Shown here: piece after piece, positions 8,532 through 17,624 of the stretch
Numbering within the stretch: position 1 is the first letter of the stretch
Layout of the letters: each line of letters opens with the position of its first letter
Assembly (NCBI GenBank): GCA_028865615.1
Contig: JAGWJT010000004.1
Location: 1-35,667, forward strand
Direction of reading: 5' to 3'
DNA length: 35,667 bases
DNA from: Patescibacteria group bacterium
GTDB lineage: Bacteria; Patescibacteriota; Minisyncoccia; Phycocordibacterales; PALSA-1337
The notes under the pieces: generated by a model
The model's input: the letters and a program-made list of their open reading frames with translations, nothing else
Told to the model about the DNA's origin: nothing
Database searches by the model: none
Made by a program: the position numbers and the translations under genes

Positions 8532-10103
8532 ATGGACCCCGGTATACATCTAGCTATACATAATACGTTCTCGATCGTATCCGCGATCATACTGACCGGA
8601 TCGTCTTTTTTCATTTATTTGAACGGCAAGCGCAATGCGACAAATATAGCGACCGCGTTGGCGCTGATGATGGCCGTGGTTTTCTATGTATCCAATGCGA
8701 TCGGAGTGAGCATATCAGATCCTACCTTGTCCAGATACGTATTTATGTTCAATCTATGCATGTTCCCTGCGGGAGCGTTCCAGTTGCACGCTCTGTTGAG
8801 CATGGTCGGGAAGGCTGACCGGAAAAAAGCGATGATAATATTCGTCTATGCCGCTGCCGCCTTCTGTGTGACGTTCTTCTTGATATTCCCGGATCTCTTC
8901 TTGTTGCCATCAGTGCCAAAGATGTACTTCCCGAATTATTACAATCCGGGTCTGTTGAATTGGATCCGGATAGCCTTCCTAGAGATAGCCGTGCTTCTGT
9001 ATAGCCTTTATCTCTTATGGGACGCCAGACAAAAAGCCTCATCGCCCGTCGAAAAGAACAGATTCACATATTTCTTCTGGGCTTTTGTCTTTATATATCT
9101 GATCATATTCATACCAAATCTCCTCGTATACAACATCCCTGTCGATCCTTTGTGGGGAGCATTCGCCGGCATAGGTTTCGCCATACCGTTCGGATATGCG
9201 GCGGTCCGCTATGAACTGTTCAACATCAAGGTCGTAGCCAAACAAGCTTTCCTGTACAGCCTGGCCGTCGGCGTTGTGGGCGGCATCATAGTCATATTCG
9301 ATTATTTCAACTATTTGCTTACGCGGCTCTATCCTGATTTTCCATTTTGGACGACTTCCATAGTATCGGCCGTGCTAGTGGTGACGATAAGCATGCTCAT
9401 CTGGAGATATATGCGCGAAACAGACATACTCAAATACGAATTCATAACTACGGTCACCCACAAATTCAGGACCCCACTCACTCACATCAAGTGGGCCGCC
9501 GAAAACCTGGAAAAAGCGTCGTCTCCGGAAGATATCAAAGAGCAACTTGGATATATACAGAGCGCAAATGCAAAATTAGTCGAATTGACCGATGTCATCA
9601 CCAATGCATCCAATGCGGATACGGATTATTACCAGTATAGGATGGGCAGGATAGACTTATCGGCCTTGGTTGAGGAGATATTGGCTTCATTGCATGATCA
9701 CATAGCCGCAAGAAAGATGTCTTTCAAAAGCGACATCATGCCCGGCTTGTTCGTACTGGGCGATTTGAGCAGATTGAGATTCGTCATACAGACTTTGATC
9801 GAAAACGCCATAAATTACACGGCGGACGGCGGCACGATAACCATATCGGCAAGATCGGACAAAGATACGGCGATCTGCGAAGTCAGGGACAGCGGCATAG
9901 GCATAGCCAAAGAAGAACTGCCGTTGCTATTTTCCAAGTTCTATCGCGGCAAACAGGCCAGGTCGGCAGATACGGAAGGCATGGGCATAGGGCTTTTCAT
10001 AAGCAAACAGATCATAGAGAGACACCGCGGCAAGATCTGGGCTTCATCGGATGGACCCGGACTAGGCAGCGCATTCTCATTCTCATTGCCGATAGTAAGC
10101 TAA
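8532..10103 (+). CDS. Membrane sensor histidine kinase (multi-TM N-terminus, HisKA + HATPase_c)
   Basis: 523 aa; H-box VTHKFRTPLTHIKW, N-box LIENAINYTADGG, G1 VRDSGIGIA, G2 GMGIGLFISKQIIERHRGKIW. Confidence 0.9.
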   Translation: MDPGIHLAIHNTFSIVSAIILTGSSFFIYLNGKRNATNIATALALMMAVVFYVSNAIGVSISDPTLSRYVFMFNLCMFPAGAFQLHALLSMVGKADRKKAMIIFVYAAAAFCVTFFLIFPDLFLLPSVPKMYFPNYYNPGLLNWIRIAFLEIAVLLYSLYLLWDARQKASSPVEKNRFTYFFWAFVFIYLIIFIPNLLVYNIPVDPLWGAFAGIGFAIPFGYAAVRYELFNIKVVAKQAFLYSLAVGVVGGIIVIFDYFNYLLTRLYPDFPFWTTSIVSAVLVVTISMLIWRYMRETDILKYEFITTVTHKFRTPLTHIKWAAENLEKASSPEDIKEQLGYIQSANAKLVELTDVITNASNADTDYYQYRMGRIDLSALVEEILASLHDHIAARKMSFKSDIMPGLFVLGDLSRLRFVIQTLIENAINYTADGGTITISARSDKDTAICEVRDSGIGIAKEELPLLFSKFYRGKQARSADTEGMGIGLFISKQIIERHRGKIWASSDGPGLGSAFSFSLPIVS

Positions 10104-10107
10104 AGAC

Positions 10108-10875
10108 ATGGATATAGACATCAAAACAAAAGATCTCATCATCTTCGACTTGGATGGCACATTGAACCGGAGCAAGAATCCAGTAGACAATGATATAGCC
10201 GTCTTGATATTGAGGCTCCTTGCATCAAAGAAAGTGGCTATAATATCCGGCAGCGGATACAAAGAACTAGAGACTTTTTTCCTTAACGCATTGCCACCGG
10301 GTTCCGACGGGTACAACAATCTGCTGCTTTTGCCGGCCTCCGGCACCAGACTCTTGGTATGGAGAGGCACCTGGTGCGAAGAATACGCCGAACATCTATC
10401 TCCGAAGGAAAAGGAGCGGGTTATGACGGCTCTTCAGGCCGGACTCGCGGCTTCAGGGTACGTCACACCTCAGAAGATATACGGAGGCTTGGTAGAGGAC
10501 CGAGGATCACAGATCACGTTTTCAGCCAACGGACAGAATGCCCCATACGAGATCAAATCCGTTTGGGATCCGGACAGGAACAAGCGTCGGAAGATCGCCG
10601 ACGCCATATCCAGCCTGTTGCCGAACTTCGATGTCCGCATAGGCGGCACCAATTCCATCGACATAACCAAGCGCGGAGTGAACAAAGGGTACGGCATACG
10701 CAAGCTAGAGGAGTATCTGCACATGTCAACGGAAAAGATGCTGTTCGTAGGAGACAAGCTGATGAGCGGCGGCAATGACTATCCGGTCAAAGCTACCGGC
10801 GTAGATTGCATACAAGTATCCGGCCCGGGAGAGACAAAGAAGCTCATTGACGGCTGGCTTGACCGTTTATCATAG
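10108..10875 (+). CDS. HAD-IIB family phosphatase (phosphomannomutase/sugar-phosphatase-like)
   Basis: LIIFDLDGTLNRSK, EDRGSQITFSANGQ, NSIDITKRGVNKGYGI, FVGDKLMSGGNDYPV. Confidence 0.85.
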   Translation: MDIDIKTKDLIIFDLDGTLNRSKNPVDNDIAVLILRLLASKKVAIISGSGYKELETFFLNALPPGSDGYNNLLLLPASGTRLLVWRGTWCEEYAEHLSPKEKERVMTALQAGLAASGYVTPQKIYGGLVEDRGSQITFSANGQNAPYEIKSVWDPDRNKRRKIADAISSLLPNFDVRIGGTNSIDITKRGVNKGYGIRKLEEYLHMSTEKMLFVGDKLMSGGNDYPVKATGVDCIQVSGPGETKKLIDGWLDRLS

Positions 10876-11827
10876 AGGCCGCTTTTTCCGCAAGAAGCAA
10901 AGTGTCGTGCTTCCTGTCTCCCGACACCGAATGTAGGACGATGATGGCTATCGGATGACCGTCAATGTCCAATATGGAGAGCATGGTATCGGCCGCTTCA
11001 TCGGTATGCCCCGTCTTGCCTCCGATGAACCTCGGATCCGAAATGAGAGGATGTATGCTGACAAAATCATGGGCGCCGTGCTCGGTAATCGTGCCGACAG
11101 ATACGCTCGGCGTCCTGGTTATGGCCAGCAGATCGGGCCTGCTTGAATAAAGATACTTGGCGAGCTTGAAGAAATCCGATGCCGTAGACATATTGTGCGG
11201 ACTCAGACCGGATGGGTCTCCGAAATATGAATCGCTCATGCCTATCTCCCAAGCATAGCCGTTCATGAGATTGAGGAAATGAGCCCTGTCAGATGTCGAC
11301 GCCAATGCTTCGGCGGCTATATTCGAAGAGTCCAAGAGCAGCGGGTACAACATCTCTTTCAAGCTGAAAGATTCTCCCGCTCCTATGGCACTGTGATCCG
11401 GATAAGTATCGGCCTCTTGCGGAGTTATGCTGATGGTAGTGGTCGGCGACATAGTATCGGTAGCCACTATGGCCGTGACCAGTTTGGACATGGAAGCCAC
11501 CGGCAAGACTTTGTCCTGGTCCTTTTCAAGATATATCTTTCCGCTCACTACGTCGCCGACGAGATACGCTTCGGCAGTTATCACGTCCGGAGCGGGCGCA
11601 GATGATCTGGAAACAGCCGGAACCGTCGCAACCTGCGGCAAGTCTACATAGAATGACGGCGCCGTCCGACCACCAGAGCTTATCGGCTGTGTTCCTGTCG
11701 AGGGCCTAGACTCTGTAATCTGGTTATGAGCAACGCTGCTGATCGTATGTAATATCTTGATGCCGACAGCCGCCAAGACGACTGCGGTGCACGCGAGGAT
11801 CCATACAATAATGCGTTCATTGAACAT
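10844..11827 (-). CDS. Serine-type D-Ala-D-Ala carboxypeptidase (DacA/PBP5-like)
   Basis: N-terminal TM; ASMSKLVTAIVA (SxxK), LLLDSSNIAAEALA (SxN), GGKTGHTDEA (KTG); ORF extends upstream to 11863. Confidence 0.9.
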   Translation of the reverse strand: MFNERIIVWILACTAVVLAAVGIKILHTISSVAHNQITESRPSTGTQPISSGGRTAPSFYVDLPQVATVPAVSRSSAPAPDVITAEAYLVGDVVSGKIYLEKDQDKVLPVASMSKLVTAIVATDTMSPTTTISITPQEADTYPDHSAIGAGESFSLKEMLYPLLLDSSNIAAEALASTSDRAHFLNLMNGYAWEIGMSDSYFGDPSGLSPHNMSTASDFFKLAKYLYSSRPDLLAITRTPSVSVGTITEHGAHDFVSIHPLISDPRFIGGKTGHTDEAADTMLSILDIDGHPIAIIVLHSVSGDRKHDTLLLAEKAASMINGQASRQ

Positions 11828-11900
11828 CATACATAACTGTATCAAGATGAGGGTGCCAGTCAATGTTGATTACTTGACCATCGATCCATGAAAGGCGGAA

Positions 11901-12389
11901 TCACTGCGTGGCTGATATCGTCCCTGTCAATTCCCCGCTGGAGCTGGCGGTGATGCGGCCATTTTCATCTTGCATGAATGTATAGCCGGTGTTGTAACTG
12001 GTTGTGCTTTCATATGAAGCATCGGGGTCGGACGGATCGAAAGGCATAGCGGCTATATAATCAGGCACCAAACAGCCAGCTATGTCTCCATGGTCGGCAT
12101 CAGTCGATGAAGCTATAAGCGTGAAGCTTGACGGCAATGGTTTGGGCGTACCGTCACACACAAACTGCCCTTTATGCTCAGACATATTCTGGTGTATGGC
12201 ATTGACTATGGCCTCTACGTTGGCGGTGCGCTGCGAATCCCGGGCGAGCTTGAACTGGCGAGTCGGATTGACTGCGACAAGCACTATGGCTGCTAATATG
12301 GCTATTATGCCGATGACGACCAGGACTTCTATCAAAGTGAACCCTGACGAACTTGATATGCATGATTTCGATCGTATATTTGTCATTGT
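11901..12389 (-). CDS. Type IV pilin / pseudopilin (likely major)
   Basis: MTNIRSKSCISSSSGFTLIEVLVVIGIIAILAAIVLVAVNPTRQ class III signal peptide; start reset from 12467. Confidence 0.9.
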   Translation of the reverse strand, partial: TMTNIRSKSCISSSSGFTLIEVLVVIGIIAILAAIVLVAVNPTRQFKLARDSQRTANVEAIVNAIHQNMSEHKGQFVCDGTPKPLPSSFTLIASSTDADHGDIAGCLVPDYIAAMPFDPSDPDASYESTTSYNTGYTFMQDENGRITASSSGELTGTISATQ

Positions 12390-12417
12390 ATTATTATATT
12401 TACGATTATAATTCGAT

Positions 12418-12786
12418 TCACGGAAGGGCAAGGACTTCGCCGGAGATATGAGATCCGACTCCTGCAAGGCTGGTCTGTGCTTCAGCCTTTATCTTGCCCG
12501 CGACTATGCTACCTATAGTGAGCGTGCAGCCTAGATCTGCGAGCTCCACAGTCTTCCCGATCACAAAAGGATCTTTTGCGAACACCAATGGCGCCATATC
12601 TAGGCATGAAACGGCATTCAGACTCGCTTGGATGCGAGACTCGCCTCTCTGCACCGAATCCGAATAATCCGCCGCCGCCGAAAAAGCGGCTATCGAAAAA
12701 GCCATCGCGCCCATGGCCGATGCCAATATAGCGACCGTCGCGCCGAAACCCGCTTGGACATGGTTATACTCGTCACATTGCGGCAT
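12418..12786 (-). CDS. Small membrane-anchored pilus-associated protein (PilX-like position)
   Basis: N-terminal hydrophobic helix AGFGATVAILASAMGAMAFSIAAFS; lies within the pilin operon and overlaps the upstream prepilin stop. Confidence 0.5.
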   Translation of the reverse strand: MPQCDEYNHVQAGFGATVAILASAMGAMAFSIAAFSAAADYSDSVQRGESRIQASLNAVSCLDMAPLVFAKDPFVIGKTVELADLGCTLTIGSIVAGKIKAEAQTSLAGVGSHISGEVLALP

Positions 12787-12928
12787 TTTGGATATTTGAC
12801 ATGAGCCTGACATCACGATCATGTATACGGACGAAGGCACCGATCGTCACCGACATGAGGCATGCCAAAAGCGCCGAATATATGACGGCCTCAATCAAAG
12901 TCATGCCTCGACGATATCGATATTTCAT
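12773..12928 (-). CDS. Very short prepilin-like protein (51 aa)
   Basis: MKYRYRRGMTLIEAVIYSALLACLMSVTIGAFVR: prepilin peptidase motif G/MTLIEA; start inferred as ATG 12928. Confidence 0.65.
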   Translation of the reverse strand: MKYRYRRGMTLIEAVIYSALLACLMSVTIGAFVRIHDRDVRLMSNIQNAAM

Positions 12929-14366
12929 ATATGACGGGCGCCGTATGCGCCAATATGTACAACGCTTTTCCATCGCACCCGATCGCTTGTGGAGCGGCTT
13001 GCAACGGATATGCCGCACTATCTGACAGCGATCTGCCGTAGACGGAAAATTCCGAATCGATAGACCTGGTAGCCGCGAACACGTGGCTGCGATCCGCTCC
13101 TATGCCATACACGCCTCCCGGAACATTGGCCGACGAATACGGAGCGGCTTCAGTCATGCTCGGCCACTGGAACAATTCATGATCAGCCTTTACATCGTAC
13201 CCGCCGGACGTCCGACCCAAAGCCAGCGAGCCTTCGAAGGTATACAGAGCCTTTCCATCCTGCCTCTGCCAGCCGGATGGAGAGAACGACGCGGATAATG
13301 TGGGATCCGAAGGTTCGCCGATATCCAATTCCATAAGTTGTCCGATACCGGATGCCGCCACGAACGCCTCTTTTCCGTCGATCAGAATGTCGTTCACTTT
13401 GCTCCCTATTTCATAGCCGCCGATCTTGCCCGGATGCTCAGGGTCGGATACGTCTATGATCGAGAACTCGTCACCGTCCCATTTTTCCGTACCTATATAC
13501 GCCTTGCCGGCTGCATAGCTTATAGCGCTACCGACCCCGGGAGTGGTACTGGCTTGCGGCAGAGGCAATCTATACCTGCTTGCCATGGACATCGACGACC
13601 GGCTTTCCAGCTTTATTGTGTGAAGCTGATAAGACGCGCTCGACGCCGCGGCGTATATGTACCTCCCTGCGACCGATATGGACGATATTCCCGGACCGGT
13701 GTCCAGCGACGACAGGAGCCTCGGCCGTTCCGGGTCGGATATGTCGAAAGACATGATGTCCGGATCGGATGATCTCGATGAATCCGCCGACACATATGCT
13801 ATGCCGTCTCTGACTTCGATATCCGTGAGCGGCAACAATGGATCTATGGGCAAGTCGATCCTTCTTATGTCGACGCCCGAAGCCGCGCTCGAAGAAGCCA
13901 GGAATGCATATGAACCTACCGGGGAATCGACGTCCATGTCCGCGGCACAAAGCGGCGAACCGGATGCTTTGTCCTCAGTATCGATAGACGGATCTATCGA
14001 TACCTTTACGAAGACCACGCTGTCGCTAGCCGAAGCGCCGCCGTCCATCGGATCGTTTCCGCGATATGCCGCTTTCATGTCCGTTTCGATCCTTCCGTTG
14101 CCATAGGGTTTTGTAGTGGCTATGACATCTATGTCTCCGGCCACGGCTCCGCGCCTCTCACCGACATCCATGCCGTCGAACTCGCCTATATGCGCCGCGA
14201 GAGCATCCATCAATGCGGCCTTGGATCTGGCTCTTTCGAATCCATCCTCGGCGGCGGCCGACATGTCTGCCAGTGCCGCGATCATGACGGTCGACAAGCC
14301 GATGGCAAGTATGACGTCGATGAGCACCGAGCCATTTTCAATGTTGGAGAGCCCTCGATATATCAT
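12891..14366 (-). CDS. Prepilin-like N-terminus fused to LVIVD-type beta-propeller
   Basis: 491 aa; NIENGSVLIDVILAIGLSTVMIAAL then repeats such as FSIIDVSDPEHPGKIGGYEIGSKVNDILIDGKEAFVAA and MSFDISDPERPRLLSSLDTGPGISSISVAGRYIYAAA. Confidence 0.75.
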   Translation of the reverse strand: MIYRGLSNIENGSVLIDVILAIGLSTVMIAALADMSAAAEDGFERARSKAALMDALAAHIGEFDGMDVGERRGAVAGDIDVIATTKPYGNGRIETDMKAAYRGNDPMDGGASASDSVVFVKVSIDPSIDTEDKASGSPLCAADMDVDSPVGSYAFLASSSAASGVDIRRIDLPIDPLLPLTDIEVRDGIAYVSADSSRSSDPDIMSFDISDPERPRLLSSLDTGPGISSISVAGRYIYAAASSASYQLHTIKLESRSSMSMASRYRLPLPQASTTPGVGSAISYAAGKAYIGTEKWDGDEFSIIDVSDPEHPGKIGGYEIGSKVNDILIDGKEAFVAASGIGQLMELDIGEPSDPTLSASFSPSGWQRQDGKALYTFEGSLALGRTSGGYDVKADHELFQWPSMTEAAPYSSANVPGGVYGIGADRSHVFAATRSIDSEFSVYGRSLSDSAAYPLQAAPQAIGCDGKALYILAHTAPVIYEISISSRHDFD

Positions 14367-15399
14367 ATATAGGCATCATGATGGATATGGCTACCGTACC
14401 GACAACCCCTCCCATGACCAGCATCATCATAGGCTCCATGAGCGAAGACAACCGTTTCAATGTCTGATCCAAATCCCTGTCCATGATATCCGCGGCCCTG
14501 ATGATGGTCTGTCCTACGGCTCCGGATGCTTCTCCCGCCGAGATCAAAGACGATGCATACGGAGGCAGAACGGCAGACATTATTGAACTTAGCTTCTCTC
14601 CGCGCCTCACCCTAGGTAAGCCTGTCAAAAGAGACGACCTCATACCCAAAATGGTGACCTCCGATACGGCTTGGCTATATGCGGTATCTATCGGCATGCC
14701 ATTGTCTATAAGGACTCCCAGAGAACGCAGCAACATCGATAAAGCATACCTACGGAACGCTCCTCCGGCTATCGGTATATGCACGAGCATCCATTGCGAC
14801 GCTCTGTGCGCCGCCTCTGACCTGGCATAGGCGACTGCCGCGACTGTCGCGGCGGCCGCCGCTACGGCTATCATCTGCAACCAATATGATGCTACTGCGT
14901 CTGAGAAGGCTACTACAACTTTTGTCATCAATGGCAGACCGGTTCCCATGCCTTTCAATAACGGCTCTATCTGCGGTATGACTCCCCTGACAAGTCCGAG
15001 AGTGAGCGCCGACGTTGCCAGGCCTATCAGAGCCGGATACGCCATAGACGATAGGCATCTGGATTTCATGTCGGCGGCTCTTTCCATGACATAATGCGCC
15101 GAAGCCAAAGCGCTCCCCAGGCTGCCTGATGATTCGCCGCAGGCGACAAGCCCGACAGTCGAAGAGGGCAAGCCGACCTCTTCCTTTAAGGCCGAAGACA
15201 GGGATCGGCCATGCTCAAAATCCGTTTTGATCCTGCTTATACATGCCTTTTTACGGACCGACATATTGGCCGCAGTCGCATCGAGAGCGTCCGTCACGCG
15301 CAAACCGGCAGATATATACAAGCTCAAGCTTTCTATGAGCAAGGCTTTGTCCTTGGTCTTCCATTTATCGAGCCATTTTTGGATCAACCGTGTTCTCAT
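14338..15399 (-). CDS. pilC: Type II secretion/type IV pilus inner membrane platform protein (GspF/PilC)
   Basis: LSLYISAGLRVTDALDA, GESSGSLGSALA, GVLIDNGMPIDTAYSQA, SAGEASGAVGQTI; start reset to ATG 15399. Confidence 0.9.
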   Translation of the reverse strand: MRTRLIQKWLDKWKTKDKALLIESLSLYISAGLRVTDALDATAANMSVRKKACISRIKTDFEHGRSLSSALKEEVGLPSSTVGLVACGESSGSLGSALASAHYVMERAADMKSRCLSSMAYPALIGLATSALTLGLVRGVIPQIEPLLKGMGTGLPLMTKVVVAFSDAVASYWLQMIAVAAAAATVAAVAYARSEAAHRASQWMLVHIPIAGGAFRRYALSMLLRSLGVLIDNGMPIDTAYSQAVSEVTILGMRSSLLTGLPRVRRGEKLSSIMSAVLPPYASSLISAGEASGAVGQTIIRAADIMDRDLDQTLKRLSSLMEPMMMLVMGGVVGTVAISIMMPIYDISRALQH

Positions 15400-15407
15400 G
15401 TTGTTGT

Positions 15408-16562
15408 TCAGGAATACAGGGCCTTGACGGCCTCTTCTGCCGTAGTCACACCCCAATCGACCTTCTCTCCGGCATCTTCGGACATGGTACGGAAGCCATT
15501 CGACAACGCATGCTCTCTCAGAACCGACTGCGAAGCCCCTCCGGCTATCAAGCCCCTCATCATATGATCGACTTCGCAGACTTCAGCTATGACCGACCGC
15601 CCGGAATAACCGGTCCCCCGACAGACTTCGCATCGATCCGCTCGACCGGCATCGCCGGCACACTTGTCACATATCCGGCGCACCAGTCTCTGACCGACGA
15701 TCAGTCGCAATGTAGCGGCCATGAGATAGCGTTCCACTCCCATGTCAGACAGGCGCAATATGGCCTCCAGAGCGGACACTGTGTGCAGAGTCGATAGTAC
15801 CAAGTGTCCCGTCAGGGCTGTGTGCACAGCCGTCCTAGCTGTCTCCTCGTCGCGGATCTCTCCGACCATGATGACGTCCGGATCTTGACGCACCGCCGCC
15901 CTCAACCCGGATGCGAACGACACGCCGTGCGATTGCGATATGTGCACTTGTCTGACACCGGGCACTTCGTATTCGACCGGGTCTTCCAAGGTCATGACGG
16001 AGAGCGGCATGGATGACTTTAGCCCGAGGAATACGCGCAAAGTAGTCGTCTTGCCGGATCCCGTAGGCCCCGTGACCAGGATGAGGCCGTTCGTAGCCAG
16101 CGCGGCACTGCTCATCTTGGCCGCATGGTCCGGGGTGAAGCCCAGAGCGGCGAAGCTCAAGCTTTCCGCAGCTTGGGCCGGCAACAATCTTGCGACAAAA
16201 TTCTCGCCCCTATACGTGGGCATGAATGAAATACGCACGTTGTACGGCCTGCCGCAAAGCTCGGCCATGAATCGTCCGTCCTGGGGCACGGCATGGATGT
16301 CGGTCCTGGCACCCGACATGATCTTGAGCCTGGCTATCATCTCCTCGTGTAAGCGCCTGGGCAATACCCCCGCTTGCTCGACCTCGCCGTCTATCCTGAA
16401 TCTGACCAGGATATCGTCGGCGCGGGGGTCTATATGGACATCGGAAGCATTCAAACGGGCGGCCCGCTCCAATATGCCGTCCACGGCGTCGACTGCCGTA
16501 GCCGGCTCTATACCTATGGCCGACTCGGACATGAATGGCTTCTTTTCATCCATAAATGGCAT
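15408..16562 (-). CDS. pilB: Type IV pilus/type II secretion ATPase (GspE/PilB)
   Basis: Walker A GPTGSGKTTTL, DPVEYEVPGVRQVHI, RQDPDVIMVGEIRDEETA, ALTGHLVLSTLHT, CDKC...CEVCRGTGYSGR. Confidence 0.95.
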   Translation of the reverse strand: MPFMDEKKPFMSESAIGIEPATAVDAVDGILERAARLNASDVHIDPRADDILVRFRIDGEVEQAGVLPRRLHEEMIARLKIMSGARTDIHAVPQDGRFMAELCGRPYNVRISFMPTYRGENFVARLLPAQAAESLSFAALGFTPDHAAKMSSAALATNGLILVTGPTGSGKTTTLRVFLGLKSSMPLSVMTLEDPVEYEVPGVRQVHISQSHGVSFASGLRAAVRQDPDVIMVGEIRDEETARTAVHTALTGHLVLSTLHTVSALEAILRLSDMGVERYLMAATLRLIVGQRLVRRICDKCAGDAGRADRCEVCRGTGYSGRSVIAEVCEVDHMMRGLIAGGASQSVLREHALSNGFRTMSEDAGEKVDWGVTTAEEAVKALYS

Positions 16563-16595
16563 TTTACTCCCCTAGTCCTCAAGAAACGTTCAAAA

Positions 16596-16637
16596 AAGTC
16601 TCAAATCCGGATAAAAAAAGTCTCAAATCCGGATAAA
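16596..16637. repeat. Two direct copies of AAGTCTCAAATCCGGATAAA, 22-bp phase
   Basis: aagtctcaaatccggataaa aa aagtctcaaatccggataaa; each has an ATCCGGAT palindrome (16605-16612, 16627-16634). Confidence 0.9.
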
Positions 16638-16680
16638 ATTTTTCCCGGCCGCCCAGAAAACCGCCCGAAACCCCTCAAAG

Positions 16681-16709
16681 TTGCACTATCCATCGTTATA
16701 TGGTATGGT
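16681..16709 (+). promoter_or_regulatory. Putative promoter of adenylate-kinase-like gene
   Basis: TTGCAC (16681-16686), 17 nt, TATGGT (16704-16709). Confidence 0.4.
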
Positions 16710-16808
16710 TTGTGACGGTTGTTCTTTTCAATGATTGGAAAGAATCTTTCAACCCGATTATGCCTCAACAGCATTATCGAAAACACAAAAACGAAATAAC
16801 TACGACTT

Positions 16809-17489
16809 GTGGCAAAACTAATCAAATCAATCGGGCATATAAAAAAACGAGCATTTATTTGGGTTGGCCCCATTAATTGCGGCAAAGACACCCAAACTGA
16901 TGCACATGAAGAACTTTTCGGGGTGCCGGTGTTCAAGACCGGACCAGTGTTGAAGGATATGGCAAAAAGGGACCCTAATAATCCGACTTATGAGCCGATA
17001 TTCAAGGGCGGCCTCGTTCCTGATGAGACGGTGATATGGACAGCGAAGAAATGGATACTGGCGAATACCATTCATCGGGATATCCACCTTAACGGCTGCC
17101 CACGTAACGTAAAGCAAGTTGGGCCAATAATCAGCTTCTTAATCGAACGGGGCTATGGAGTTTACGTGATCTGGTTCGTAACGCCAATCCCAGTATGTCT
17201 TGATTTCAATCTTCGGCCAGTCAGGCCTGGACGTGAATTGGAGGACACTCCTCGCAATCGCGCGACGCGAATGGCCACCTATATTTGGGAAACTACGCCG
17301 GCAGCAATAGAAATGTGCGATCGGTTCGGCATTTGCGAGGAAAACCACAATATGCTGTTTGTGGACAACTCAAGCATTCGGAAGGACGAAACCGCTGGTT
17401 TGATCCTACAATTCATGGGCTTGCCGTTCACTGGACAAAGCCTATTCCCTGACAAGAACCAGCGAAGACCCGCACTCGCAATCAATTAA
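16809..17489 (+). CDS. Divergent adenylate-kinase-like P-loop protein
   Basis: GPINCGKDTQ (cf. GPPGxGKGTQ), GLVPDETVI, LNGCPRNVKQV (cf. LDGFPRTxxQ), RNRATRMATY; GTG start. Confidence 0.65.
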   Translation: MAKLIKSIGHIKKRAFIWVGPINCGKDTQTDAHEELFGVPVFKTGPVLKDMAKRDPNNPTYEPIFKGGLVPDETVIWTAKKWILANTIHRDIHLNGCPRNVKQVGPIISFLIERGYGVYVIWFVTPIPVCLDFNLRPVRPGRELEDTPRNRATRMATYIWETTPAAIEMCDRFGICEENHNMLFVDNSSIRKDETAGLILQFMGLPFTGQSLFPDKNQRRPALAIN

Positions 17490-17504
17490 TGTCTCGTTCC
17501 AATC

Positions 17505-17540
17505 ACCCCCCGCGGCTTCGGTCCGGGGGCATTTTCTTGA
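17505..17540 (+). terminator. Intrinsic terminator after adenylate-kinase-like gene
   Basis: ccccccgcggcttcggtccggggg followed by cattttctt. Confidence 0.6.
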
Positions 17541-17624
17541 CTTCCTGCCACATTTCATGCTTTACTTATGTCACCGACCGCCGGCTTGCCGCCACTGCGG
17601 ATCCCGCCGGCGGCTTTTAATTCA

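Noticed and set aside
15940-16575. 211-aa plus-strand ORF opposite pilB
   Set aside because: Antisense shadow of the GspE/PilB ATPase.
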